From Candidatus Merdivicinus intestinigallinarum (GTDB lineage Bacteria > Bacillota > Clostridia > Oscillospirales > Ruminococcaceae): a stretch of 64,000 nt of DNA. Both the position numbers and the translations under genes were made by a program. Of this stretch, positions 51,279 through 58,481 are shown piece by piece. Location of the stretch: positions 1 through 64,000 of the forward strand of contig DVOW01000050.1 of assembly GCA_018713335.1 (NCBI GenBank), written 5' to 3'. Below the pieces are notes generated by a model. That model saw nothing but the letters and a program-made list of their open reading frames with translations. It made no database searches and was not told the origin of the DNA. The number at the start of each line of letters is the position of its first letter. Position 1 is the stretch's first letter.

Positions 51279-52643
51279 ATGATCTCGTTTCTCAAAGAGG
51301 CCGCCCATGTGCGCCCCTCGCAAAAACAGCTGGACTGGCTGGATATGGAATCCTACGCCTTTGTCCATTTCAGCCCCAACACCTACACGGATTTGGAGTG
51401 GGGCAACGGCGACGAGCCGGAATCCATCTTTAACCCCACGAAATTAGACTGCGGCCAGTGGGTGGAAGCCATTAAATCCGCCGGGATGAAGGGCATGGTT
51501 TTGACCGCCAAGCATCACGACGGCTTCTGCCTGTGGCCCTCCCAATACACGGAGCACAGCGTTAAAAACTGCCCCGTCAAACGGGATATTGTTAAGGAGG
51601 CCGCCGACGCCTGCCGGAGGGGCGGCATCAAGTTCGGGTTCTACCTTTCCCCCTGGGACCGGAATTCCAAGTATTACGGCACCCCGGAATACAACGACTA
51701 TTTCTGCAGCCAGCTGACGGAGCTTCTGACCCAGTACGGCGAGATTTTCTACGTCTGGTTCGACGGGGCCTGCGGCGAAGGGCCCAACGGCAAAAAACAG
51801 GTGTACGATTTCCCCCGGTACCATGAGCTGATCCACAAATACCAGCCCAACGCCGTGATTTTCAGCGACTACGGCCCGGATATCCGCTGGTGCGGCAACG
51901 AGGCCGGCGTGGCCCGCCACTCCGAATGGGCGGTGGTTCCCTCCGAGCTCTGCACCCGGGCCCAGGTGCAGACTGGCCCCGGGCCTTTGGCCGGTGAAGG
52001 GGATTTGTCTTACATGTACAATACCGACGGGGAAATCGGCACCATGAGCAATATTCTCTACAGCAAGGGCCTCTGCTTTGTCCCGTCGGAAATCGACATG
52101 TCCATCCGGCCCGGCTGGTTCTGGCACGAAAACGAGGAGCCCCACTCCCTGGAACGGCTGTTTAAAACCTATTTAACCTCCGTTGGGGCCAACGCCTGCT
52201 TTAACCTGAACGTCCCCCCAAACAGGGACGGCCTCATTGACGAACGGGACGTGAAGCGCCTGAAAGAATACGGCGATTTGCTGAAAAAGGAATTTGGCGC
52301 ACCCATCCCCGCCAAGGTGGAAAAGGTCCCCGGATGTCCGGACACTCAGCCCCAGTACACCATCACCTTCGACAAGGCCCGGAAAGACGTCAAATATGTG
52401 GTGCTGGCCGAGAATATCGCCCAGGGCCAGCGGGTGGAATCCTTCCGCATTACCCGGAACGACGAGAAAATCGCCTGCTTTGAGGGCACCTGCATCGGCC
52501 ATAAGCGCATCTGCCCCCTGTGGGACCCCTTTGCCAACCAAAACCCCCTGACGGACGACAGCGCTCCGGAAATTGAAAAACTGACGGTTCACATCACCGC
52601 CGCCCGGGACGAGGTCCTCATGAAGGATATTATCGTTTATTAA
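51279..52643 (+). CDS. Alpha-L-fucosidase, GH29
   Basis: The 454-residue enzyme shows the GH29 barrel: YAFVHFSPNTYTDLEWGNG, LTAKHHDGFCLWPS with the substrate-binding His pair, FGFYLSPWDRN, and the nucleophile region IFYVWFDGACGEG, where the Asp is the catalytic nucleophile. No signal peptide, so it is cytoplasmic. It removes terminal fucose from host or plant glycans. ATG 51279 follows AAGGAG; the frame from 51225 adds 18 residues without support. It is transcribed alone between two terminator/promoter units. Confidence 0.92.
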   Translation: MISFLKEAAHVRPSQKQLDWLDMESYAFVHFSPNTYTDLEWGNGDEPESIFNPTKLDCGQWVEAIKSAGMKGMVLTAKHHDGFCLWPSQYTEHSVKNCPVKRDIVKEAADACRRGGIKFGFYLSPWDRNSKYYGTPEYNDYFCSQLTELLTQYGEIFYVWFDGACGEGPNGKKQVYDFPRYHELIHKYQPNAVIFSDYGPDIRWCGNEAGVARHSEWAVVPSELCTRAQVQTGPGPLAGEGDLSYMYNTDGEIGTMSNILYSKGLCFVPSEIDMSIRPGWFWHENEEPHSLERLFKTYLTSVGANACFNLNVPPNRDGLIDERDVKRLKEYGDLLKKEFGAPIPAKVEKVPGCPDTQPQYTITFDKARKDVKYVVLAENIAQGQRVESFRITRNDEKIACFEGTCIGHKRICPLWDPFANQNPLTDDSAPEIEKLTVHITAARDEVLMKDIIVY

Positions 52644-52657
52644 CACATCCAGCCCTA

Positions 52658-52686
52658 TTGACAAAATGTAAAGAGTACGTTACAAT
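52658..52686 (+). promoter_or_regulatory. Promoter of the XRE/small-membrane-protein operon
   Basis: Perfect TTGACA (52658-52663), 17-bp spacer, TACAAT (52681-52686). It lies within the palindrome described in the next entry. Confidence 0.88.
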
Positions 52687-52713
52687 ATACCTGTAACGTA
52701 CTCTTTACATTTT
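52663..52713. promoter_or_regulatory. Perfect 22-bp inverted repeat over the promoter (probable operator)
   Basis: Left arm 52663-52684 and right arm 52692-52713 are exact reverse complements, separated by ATATACC. The left arm covers the spacer and most of the -10 (TACAAT) of the promoter; the right arm covers the start site and early transcript. Core words are GTAAAGAGTACGTTACA and its complement. The XRE gene starts 22 bp later, so autorepression is the simplest reading. Confidence 0.85.
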
Positions 52714-52734
52714 ACCGGGGAGGGATGTCCGGAA

Positions 52735-52941
52735 ATGATGGTCAACCGGATCAAGGAACTGCGGGCGCAGAAAGGCTGGACCCAGGCGGATTTGGCGGAG
52801 AAGGCGGGGATCTCCCGTCAGGCGGTGATTTCCATTGAAAAATACAAATACACCCCGTCTTTAGAGCTTGCCTTCCAGTTTGCGGAGATTTTTGAGCTGC
52901 CCGTTTCCGAAATTTTTGAACGAAAGAAGGAATTGCCATGA
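52735..52941 (+). CDS. Small XRE-family (YozG/Cro-like) transcription regulator
   Basis: The 68-residue protein is almost all HTH_3: RIKELRAQKGWTQADLAEKAGISRQAVISIEKYKYTPSLELA, followed by FELPVSEIFE. Such small regulators usually repress their own operon, with a small membrane protein as co-encoded partner. The promoter and a perfect palindrome lie just upstream. Its stop overlaps the next start by 4 bp. ATG 52735 or 52738 could both be used, behind GGGGAGGG. Confidence 0.9.
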   Translation: MMVNRIKELRAQKGWTQADLAEKAGISRQAVISIEKYKYTPSLELAFQFAEIFELPVSEIFERKKELP

Positions 52942-53120
52942 CCGAACAGACGATGCTGCTGGTTTTTCTGGCCCTGGTTCTGGTGGATTTGGCCCTGATG
53001 ATTCTGGAAAAGGATTTGACCCTCAGCTGGGGCCGGATATCCATCCTGGGGCTTTTATTCATCTCCCTGCGCAACGCCATGGAGCTGATCGCCCTGAAAG
53101 TTTATGACAACCGAATGTAA
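52938..53120 (+). CDS. Small two-helix membrane protein
   Basis: The 60-residue protein has two hydrophobic helices: MLLVFLALVLVDLALMILE and ISILGLLFISLRNAMELIAL, separated by a short charged loop. It is translationally coupled to the XRE regulator (ATGA overlap). No family is recognised. Small membrane proteins encoded with such regulators may sense membrane state or release the repressor; this is inference. Confidence 0.7.
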   Translation: MTEQTMLLVFLALVLVDLALMILEKDLTLSWGRISILGLLFISLRNAMELIALKVYDNRM

Positions 53121-53132
53121 GGAGGGATTTTG

Positions 53133-53615
53133 ATGATCGTTCGCCCTGCAAAGCTGGAGGATTCTGTGACTATCGGGAAAATTTACTGTGATTCCTGGAA
53201 AGCCGCCTACAAGGGGATCATGCCCCAGGATCACCTGGACGCCCTGACGCCGGATGACCGGACCATCAACCCGGCCAATTACCTGGTTTTAGAATCGGAG
53301 GAAGGCGTTGTTTTCGGGCTGGCCAACCTCGGCTCCTCCCGGGACAAGGAACGCCCGGACTGGGGGGAGCTGCGGGCCATTTACCTGCTGCCGGAATACT
53401 GGCGCAAAGGCTCCGGCACGGCCTTGTTCCAAGGGGCGGAAGCAGAACTGGGGCGGAGAGGATACAGCCGGTATTTTCTCTGGGTGCTGACGGAGAATGT
53501 CCGGGCCCGGCGGTTTTATGAAAAAATGGGGATGCGGCTTTCCGGCAGGGAGCAGTCTTTTACCTTGGGCGGGAAAGAGCTTTGGGAATGCCGGTATGAA
53601 AAGGAGCTTTTATGA
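53133..53615 (+). CDS. GNAT acetyltransferase
   Basis: The 160-residue protein is a complete GNAT domain: IVRPAKLEDSVTIGKIYCDSWKAAYKG, the acetyl-CoA loop LLPEYWRKGSGTALFQGAE (about 85-103), and ENVRARRFYEKMGMRLSGRE. The substrate is unknown. ATG 53133 follows GGAGGGA. It is the third gene of a run whose stops and starts overlap, linked to the HTH operon upstream. Confidence 0.9.
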   Translation: MIVRPAKLEDSVTIGKIYCDSWKAAYKGIMPQDHLDALTPDDRTINPANYLVLESEEGVVFGLANLGSSRDKERPDWGELRAIYLLPEYWRKGSGTALFQGAEAELGRRGYSRYFLWVLTENVRARRFYEKMGMRLSGREQSFTLGGKELWECRYEKELL

Positions 53616-54355
53616 ACCTGGAAAAAGTATCCGCGTTATTTGACGGCTGGGAGGAAACCATGATCTGGTCGGCCCTACAGGGGGTCATGGGGGAAATCAC
53701 GGCCGACGGCCTGGAAACCCCAAGATCCGCCCAGATCTTGCTGGGGGATTTCGGCTTTTTCGCCGGGGAACCCAATGAAACGCTGGTTTCCACTATGCTG
53801 GAAAACCGTTCCTTCCTGCTGGCTGTTCCGCAGAATGAGGACTGGGCCGCCTGTATGGAGAAAATCTTCCCAAATGCCCGCCGAATCATCCGCTACGCCA
53901 TCAAAAAGGAGCCGGACTGCTTTGACCGGGAAAGGCTGCAAAAATTTGCCCGGGACATCCCGGCGGGCTACTCGGTAGCCCCCATTGACAGGGAGCTTTT
54001 TTCCCGGGTGCAGGAGGAAGAATGGAGCCGGGATTTCTGCGCGAACTTCCAAAACTGGGAGCAGTACGCCCGGTACGGCGGCGGGTTCGTGGCCCTGTAT
54101 CGGGAGGAAGTCGTTGCAGGGGCGTCCTCCTATACCGCATACCGGGACGGCCTGGAAATCGAGGTGGACACCAGGGAGGACCACCGCCGGAAGGGCCTGG
54201 CCCTCTGCTGCTGCGCAAACCTCATCCTGTCCTGCCTGGAAAAGGGGAAATACCCCAGCTGGGACGCGGCGAACCTTGGGTCGGTGGCCCTGGCGGAAAA
54301 GCTGGGCTATCATTTTGACCGGGAATATCTGACGCTGGAGGTTGTGAAGCCATGA
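53612..54355 (+). CDS. GNAT acetyltransferase-like protein (PF12746 type)
   Basis: The 247-residue protein has an N-terminal alpha/beta half (FDGWEETMIWSALQGVMGEIT, DFGFFAGEP) and a C-terminal GNAT half with VDTREDHRRKGLALCCCANLI. This two-part layout matches the GNAT_acetyltran family common in Firmicutes. Start and stop overlap neighbours by 4 bp on both sides, so it is co-translated with the GNAT gene before and the fused HAD gene after. The substrate is unknown. Confidence 0.85.
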   Translation: MNLEKVSALFDGWEETMIWSALQGVMGEITADGLETPRSAQILLGDFGFFAGEPNETLVSTMLENRSFLLAVPQNEDWAACMEKIFPNARRIIRYAIKKEPDCFDRERLQKFARDIPAGYSVAPIDRELFSRVQEEEWSRDFCANFQNWEQYARYGGGFVALYREEVVAGASSYTAYRDGLEIEVDTREDHRRKGLALCCCANLILSCLEKGKYPSWDAANLGSVALAEKLGYHFDREYLTLEVVKP

Positions 54356-55563
54356 CCGTTTATGAGCAGTACAAAAAACTGAAACTGGACACCAGCTGGA
54401 TCGGCCTGGAAAAAGGCCCCGCAAGAGGGGGATATTTCTGCACGCCTATCGGGGCCAAGGTTTTTGGCTGGGAAGGCTGCGGCGGCATCCATTACTGCTT
54501 CCTGAAGGATTTCGGGGAGATGGTGTTTGCCGTCGATCCCGAAAATGCGGATCAGAACGTTTACCCCCTGGCGGAAAACTTTACGGATTTTCTGCGGATG
54601 CTCCTCTTTGCCAAGCATACGGCGGCGGTGGAACAGATCATCCTCTGGGACGAGGAGCAGTTCTTAAAATTTCTGGCTTCCCCGGAAAACCAGGTGCGGC
54701 CGGAACAGCAGGCGGTTTTGGACACGCTGGCGGAGAAGCTGGAGCTTTCCCCCATGGAAAACACCTTTGCGGAGGTCAAACGGGTGCAGGCCGCTTTCGA
54801 TACCAGCCGCCTGCGGTTCAAACCGGAGTATTATGACTGCAAGGGCATCGACCCGCCCGAACGGAAACGGAAAAAAGTAAAAGCGCCGGCTGCTGCTTTC
54901 TCAACTGTTGTGATTTCGGCAAAGCGGCGCGCCCCGTCCTTCCCGGAAGGCATCCGGTGGCTCTTTTTTGATGTGGGCTCCACACTGGTGGATGAAAGCC
55001 GGGCCTATGACCGGCGCATCCGGGAAACCATTACGGGAAGCGGCGTTTCCTATGAGCAGTTTTACGAGGAAATGCTCCGTTTTTACCGCCAAAATCAAAA
55101 AGGCGACCTGGAAGCCGCGAAAAAATTCGGCCTGACCGTCCCGCCCTGGCACAGTGAAGAAGAACGGCCCTATCCCGACGCAGTTTCCTGTTTAAAGGCC
55201 CTGCAAAGCCGGTTTTCCATTGGCATCATCGCCAACCAGCCTTTGGGGACGGCGGACCGGATGGAAAAAATGGGGCTGGCCCCTTATCTGGACCGGATCG
55301 TTTCCTCGGCGGAGGAAGGAATCGCAAAGCCGGACCCCGCCATCTTCCGGATCGCGCTGGAACGGGCCGGGTGCCGCCCGGAACAGGCGGTGATGATCGG
55401 CGACCGGCTTGACAACGACATCGCCCCGGCCAAACGCTTGGGAATGAAAACAATCTGGGTGAAACAGGGCTTCGGCGGCCTTTCCACCCCCCGGACCCCG
55501 GAGGAAACCCCGGATTTTACGGTGGGAAATTTGTCTGAACTCTGTTCTCTTATTTTATCCTAG
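54352..55563 (+). CDS. Fusion of an uncharacterised N-terminal domain with a HAD hydrolase
   Basis: The 403-residue protein has two parts. Residues 1 to about 165 form an uncharacterised domain with KVFGWEGCGGIHYCFLKDFGEMVFAVDP and NFTDFLRMLLFAK, which recalls SUKH/SMI1-like proteins but which I cannot assign. A Lys/Arg/Pro linker follows (about 165-198). Residues about 200-403 are a HAD subfamily IA hydrolase with DVGSTLVDE (motif I), IIANQP (motif II), AKPDPAIF with the Lys, and MIGDRLDNDI (motif IV). It probably dephosphorylates a small metabolite. Both parts are commonly separate genes, so the fusion may be a real domain pairing. Confidence 0.8.
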   Translation: MTVYEQYKKLKLDTSWIGLEKGPARGGYFCTPIGAKVFGWEGCGGIHYCFLKDFGEMVFAVDPENADQNVYPLAENFTDFLRMLLFAKHTAAVEQIILWDEEQFLKFLASPENQVRPEQQAVLDTLAEKLELSPMENTFAEVKRVQAAFDTSRLRFKPEYYDCKGIDPPERKRKKVKAPAAAFSTVVISAKRRAPSFPEGIRWLFFDVGSTLVDESRAYDRRIRETITGSGVSYEQFYEEMLRFYRQNQKGDLEAAKKFGLTVPPWHSEEERPYPDAVSCLKALQSRFSIGIIANQPLGTADRMEKMGLAPYLDRIVSSAEEGIAKPDPAIFRIALERAGCRPEQAVMIGDRLDNDIAPAKRLGMKTIWVKQGFGGLSTPRTPEETPDFTVGNLSELCSLILS

Positions 55564-55577
55564 TAGGAGGAACTTTT

Positions 55578-56699
55578 TTGACCAGAAAACCCTTGAACGA
55601 AATCCTGAACCTCCCCATTCCGGAGGAGGAAATTTTCCGGATCGCCGCAGCTGTGCCGGAACCGCTTATCAGCTGGTACCGGCAGAACGCCCGGGACCTG
55701 CCCTGGCGGGAAAACCCCGAACCGTACCAGGTGTGGGTATCGGAAATCATGCTCCAGCAGACCCGGGTGGAGGCGGTCAAGCCCTATTACCGGCGGTTTT
55801 TGGAAGCCCTGCCGGACGTGGCCGCTTTGGCTGATGCCCCGGAAGAACAGCTGATGAAGCTCTGGGAGGGCCTAGGCTATTACAGCCGGGCCAGGAACCT
55901 GCAAAAGGCCGCCCGGCAGATCATGGAGCGCCACGGCGGCAAGCTCCCTCCGTCCTATGAGCTTTTGCTGGACTTGGCCGGGTTTGGGGAATATACTGCC
56001 GGGGCGGTGGCGTCCATTGCTTTCGGCATCCCCGTCCCGGCTGTGGACGGCAACGTTTTGCGGGTATTCTCCCGGGTGCTGGCCTCAGACAGCGATATTA
56101 TGGCCCCGGCCGTCCGCAAGGGCTGCCGCAGCCTTTTGTTGGAAACCATGCCCCAAAGCTGCCCCGGGGACTACAACCAGGCCCTGATAGAACTGGGGGC
56201 CACCCTCTGCGCTCCAAACGGTCCGCCAAACTGCATGGCCTGTCCATTATCCCATCTGTGCCGGGCATATTTAAACGGCAACCCATCGGCTTTCCCGGTG
56301 AAGGCCCCAAAAAAGGAACGGCGGGCGGAGGAAAAAACCATCTTCGTGGTCATTTCCCCGGAGGGGGTCCTGCTGCGCCAGCGCCCGAATGAGGGGCTTT
56401 TGGCGGGGCTTTGGGAATTTCCCTGGGAGGAGGGGCACCTTTCCAAGGAGGAAACCGGCAAAACGCTGGGAGAATGGGGGATTGTCCCGAAAAAACGGCA
56501 TACCCTCCGCCCGGCCAAACATATTTTTACTCATATGGAGTGGCGGATGGCCGGGGTTTTGGCCGTCTGTGAAAAAATCCTCCCGCCGGAAGGCCTGCGC
56601 CTGGTAACCTGGGAGGAAATGGAAACCGTTTATACAGTGCCCAGTGCGTTTTCCGCGTTTCAGAAAGCGGCGCTGGCTGCTAGGGAGGAATTTGCATGA
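55578..56699 (+). CDS. mutY: A/G-specific adenine DNA glycosylase MutY
   Basis: The 373-residue enzyme has EIMLQQTRVEAVKPYY (catalytic Glu56), the helix-hairpin-helix LAGFGEYTAGAVASIAFG, catalytic Asp157 in PAVDGNV, the four-Cys [4Fe-4S] motif C-x6-C-x2-C-x5-C (CAPNGPPNCMACPLSHLC) and a C-terminal NUDIX-like domain that reads 8-oxoG. It removes A from A:8-oxoG pairs. The start is TTG 55578 behind AGGAGG. Its stop overlaps the next start by 4 bp. Confidence 0.95.
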   Translation: MTRKPLNEILNLPIPEEEIFRIAAAVPEPLISWYRQNARDLPWRENPEPYQVWVSEIMLQQTRVEAVKPYYRRFLEALPDVAALADAPEEQLMKLWEGLGYYSRARNLQKAARQIMERHGGKLPPSYELLLDLAGFGEYTAGAVASIAFGIPVPAVDGNVLRVFSRVLASDSDIMAPAVRKGCRSLLLETMPQSCPGDYNQALIELGATLCAPNGPPNCMACPLSHLCRAYLNGNPSAFPVKAPKKERRAEEKTIFVVISPEGVLLRQRPNEGLLAGLWEFPWEEGHLSKEETGKTLGEWGIVPKKRHTLRPAKHIFTHMEWRMAGVLAVCEKILPPEGLRLVTWEEMETVYTVPSAFSAFQKAALAAREEFA

Positions 56700-57259
56700 A
56701 CGAAGAATTTTTAACCCAAATCAAAGCGGAAACCCGGACAGCTTTCGGGGAACTTTTGAACGCCGCCAAATTAAAGCCCGGCCAGATCGTGGTGGTGGGG
56801 TGCAGTTCCAGCGAAATCGTGGGGGAAAAAATCGGCACCTGTTCCAGCATGGAAGCGGCGGAGGCGGTCTTTTCCGTTTTGCGGGAAATGACGGCGGAAC
56901 GGGGCCTGTTCCTGGCGGCCCAGTGCTGCGAGCATTTGAACCGGGCGCTGGTGGTGGAGGAAGCCTGCGCGGAAAAATACGGCCTTCAGCAGGTCAACGC
57001 CGTCCCCTGGGCCCACGGCGGCGGGGCCATGGGGACCACCGCCTACCAGAAATTTGAGCATCCTGTCCTGGTGAGCCATATCAAAGCGGCGGCAGGGCTG
57101 GACATCGGCGGCACTTTGATTGGGATGCATTTGAACGAAGTGGCTGTGCCCTTCCGGGCCAGCGTCAGCCATATCGGCAACGCCATCCTGCTCATGGCCC
57201 GCACCCGTCCGCCCTTTGTGGGGGGAGAGCGCGCCCATTACGACGAAGATTTGCTGTGA
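56696..57259 (+). CDS. DUF436/UPF0340 family protein (YwlG-like)
   Basis: The 187-residue protein belongs to a conserved Firmicutes family of unknown function (TIGR01440-like): VVVGCSSSEIVGEKIGTCSS, AAQCCEHLNRALVVEE, VPWAHGGGAMGTTAYQ, and the H-rich end HIGNAILLMARTRPP. Gly-, Ser-, Cys- and His-rich motifs suggest a ligand-binding or metal enzyme. The gene overlaps mutY by 4 bp and its end overlaps the end of the RHH gene on the other strand by 22 bp. Confidence 0.9.
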   Translation: MNEEFLTQIKAETRTAFGELLNAAKLKPGQIVVVGCSSSEIVGEKIGTCSSMEAAEAVFSVLREMTAERGLFLAAQCCEHLNRALVVEEACAEKYGLQQVNAVPWAHGGGAMGTTAYQKFEHPVLVSHIKAAAGLDIGGTLIGMHLNEVAVPFRASVSHIGNAILLMARTRPPFVGGERAHYDEDLL

Positions 57260-57432
57260 GAGGGTTCCTCCATGTTTTGCAGGGCAAATTCACAGCACTG
57301 TACCACAAGAGAGCTTACCGAAGTGTGGTGTTCCGCGGCCGTGTCTTTCAACTGCTGATAAAGGTCAGCGGGGAAGCGCAGCGTCCGGGCTAAATAAGGG
57401 GTGTTCTGATGTTTTGTCACAATGAAGCTCAT
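57238..57432 (-). CDS. Ribbon-helix-helix DNA-binding protein
   Basis: The 64-residue protein reads LARTLRFPADLYQQLKDTAAEHHTSVSSLVVQCCEFAL, an Arc/MetJ-like ribbon-helix-helix dimer fold with the strand residues before a two-helix hairpin. GGAGG lies seven bases before ATG 57432. The promoter is at 57489-57517 on the minus strand, with a 24-bp palindrome just downstream of the -10. It is divergent from an XRE gene, which is a typical regulator pair; it could also be an antitoxin without a visible toxin. Confidence 0.75.
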   Translation of the reverse strand: MSFIVTKHQNTPYLARTLRFPADLYQQLKDTAAEHHTSVSSLVVQCCEFALQNMEEPSHSKSSS

Positions 57433-57464
57433 AGTAAGACCTCCAGGAAGGATTAAGACAAAGG

Positions 57465-57488
57465 AAAACTATTCATTTGAATAGTTTT
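57465..57488. promoter_or_regulatory. 24-bp palindrome at the start site of the RHH gene (probable operator)
   Basis: Arms AAAACTATTCA (57465-57475) and TGAATAGTTTT (57478-57488) are perfect complements around TT. The site covers the predicted start of the minus-strand RHH transcript. RHH proteins bind such palindromes as dimers of dimers. Confidence 0.8.
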
Positions 57489-57517
57489 ATTATCTCATAC
57501 CTTTTTGCGTTTGTCAA
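57489..57517 (-). promoter_or_regulatory. Promoter of the RHH gene
   Basis: Minus strand perfect TTGACA (57517-57512), 17 bp, GATAAT (57494-57489). The -35 lies 15 bp from the start codon of the divergent XRE gene. Confidence 0.78.
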
Positions 57518-57531
57518 GGGGAGTAGGAAAA

Positions 57532-57753
57532 ATGTTTTTAGAAAGATTGAAGCTGCTGAGAAAGGAAAAACGAAAAACACAGAATGAGATGGCGGAAATC
57601 ATCGGCTGCAAACCCTTAGCATATATGCATTATGAGCGTGGGGTGCGAAAGCTGCCGATAGATTCTCTGATAATTCTGGCTCGTTATTATGACGTAACCA
57701 CCGATTATCTGCTGGGATTAACTGAGGAGCGCAAACCGTTTCCAAAAAAATAA
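57532..57753 (+). CDS. Small XRE-family transcription regulator
   Basis: The 73-residue protein is an HTH_3 domain: RLKLLRKEKRKTQNEMAEIIGCKPLAYMHYERGVRKLPIDSLIILARYYDVTTDYLLGLTEE. The recognition helix differs from the common SRQAVS form. I chose ATG 57532 behind GGGAGTAGG over the in-frame start at 57505, which lies inside the RHH promoter. It is divergent from the RHH gene. No plus-strand promoter is clear. Confidence 0.85.
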   Translation: MFLERLKLLRKEKRKTQNEMAEIIGCKPLAYMHYERGVRKLPIDSLIILARYYDVTTDYLLGLTEERKPFPKK

Positions 57754-57821
57754 AAGTTTTCGCTTACAGGGTGCGTAAAAGATAAAAATTCTCCAAAATC
57801 TCGATTTTACAGAAAAATATC

Positions 57822-57850
57822 TTGCAATTATCTGGATGCTGTGCTATAAT
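57822..57850 (+). promoter_or_regulatory. Promoter of the cupin regulator-acyl-CoA synthetase operon
   Basis: TTGCAA (57822-57827), 17 bp, perfect TATAAT (57845-57850) with upstream TGC (extended -10), 46 bp before ATG 57897. Confidence 0.78.
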
Positions 57851-57896
57851 AAACGGAAACCCCCATGGGAAAAATCTTACAGAAAGGAACGTCGCC

Positions 57897-58448
57897 ATGA
57901 ACAACGAATTTAAGGAAATCGCCGCCCGTATCCGGGAGCTACGGGAAGCCTGCGGCTATACCCAGGAGGAGATGGCCGGTTTTGTAAAAGCCGACCCGGA
58001 AACTTACGCCGGCTATGAACGCAGCGGCGAAAATATCCCCATCAGCGTCATTTACGAAATCGCCAACCGGTGCGGTGTGGATTTTACGGAGATCATGACC
58101 GGCGTCCGGGCGAAGCTCAACACTTACCACATTGTCCGCCGGGGCGAAGGCCGCAGCGTCGCCCGTTATCCCGGCTACCGGTTTGAGGACCTGGCTTTCC
58201 GCTACAACAAAAAGATCATGCAGCCGCTGCTGGTAACCCTGGAACCCTCCGATGACCCCGCCGACCTGGTGACCCACGCCGGGCAGGAATTCAACCTGGT
58301 GCTGGAAGGCTCCATTGCCGTGGTGTTTGACGACAAGGAACTGGTCCTCACCGCTGGGGATTCCATTTACTTCAACCCCACCCATCCCCACGGCCAGCGG
58401 TGCGTCGGGACGGTCAAAGCCCGTTTCCTCACCGTTATCGCCGAGTAA
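57897..58448 (+). CDS. XRE-cupin regulator
   Basis: The 183-residue protein has an HTH_3 domain (residues 5-65, RIRELREACGYTQEEMAGFV) and a C-terminal cupin_2 domain (about 110-183) with HAGQEFNLVLEGSIAV, LTAGDSIYFNPTHPHGQRC, whose His/Glu/His can hold a metal or ligand. Such regulators respond to a small molecule and control the neighbouring gene. The AMP-forming acyl-CoA synthetase follows by 33 bp, so the ligand may be its fatty or aromatic acid substrate. ATG 57897 follows AGAAAGGAA. Confidence 0.9.
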   Translation: MNNEFKEIAARIRELREACGYTQEEMAGFVKADPETYAGYERSGENIPISVIYEIANRCGVDFTEIMTGVRAKLNTYHIVRRGEGRSVARYPGYRFEDLAFRYNKKIMQPLLVTLEPSDDPADLVTHAGQEFNLVLEGSIAVVFDDKELVLTAGDSIYFNPTHPHGQRCVGTVKARFLTVIAE

Positions 58449-58481
58449 CCGGGTATCTTCAGCAAGGGAGGCTTCTAGATC

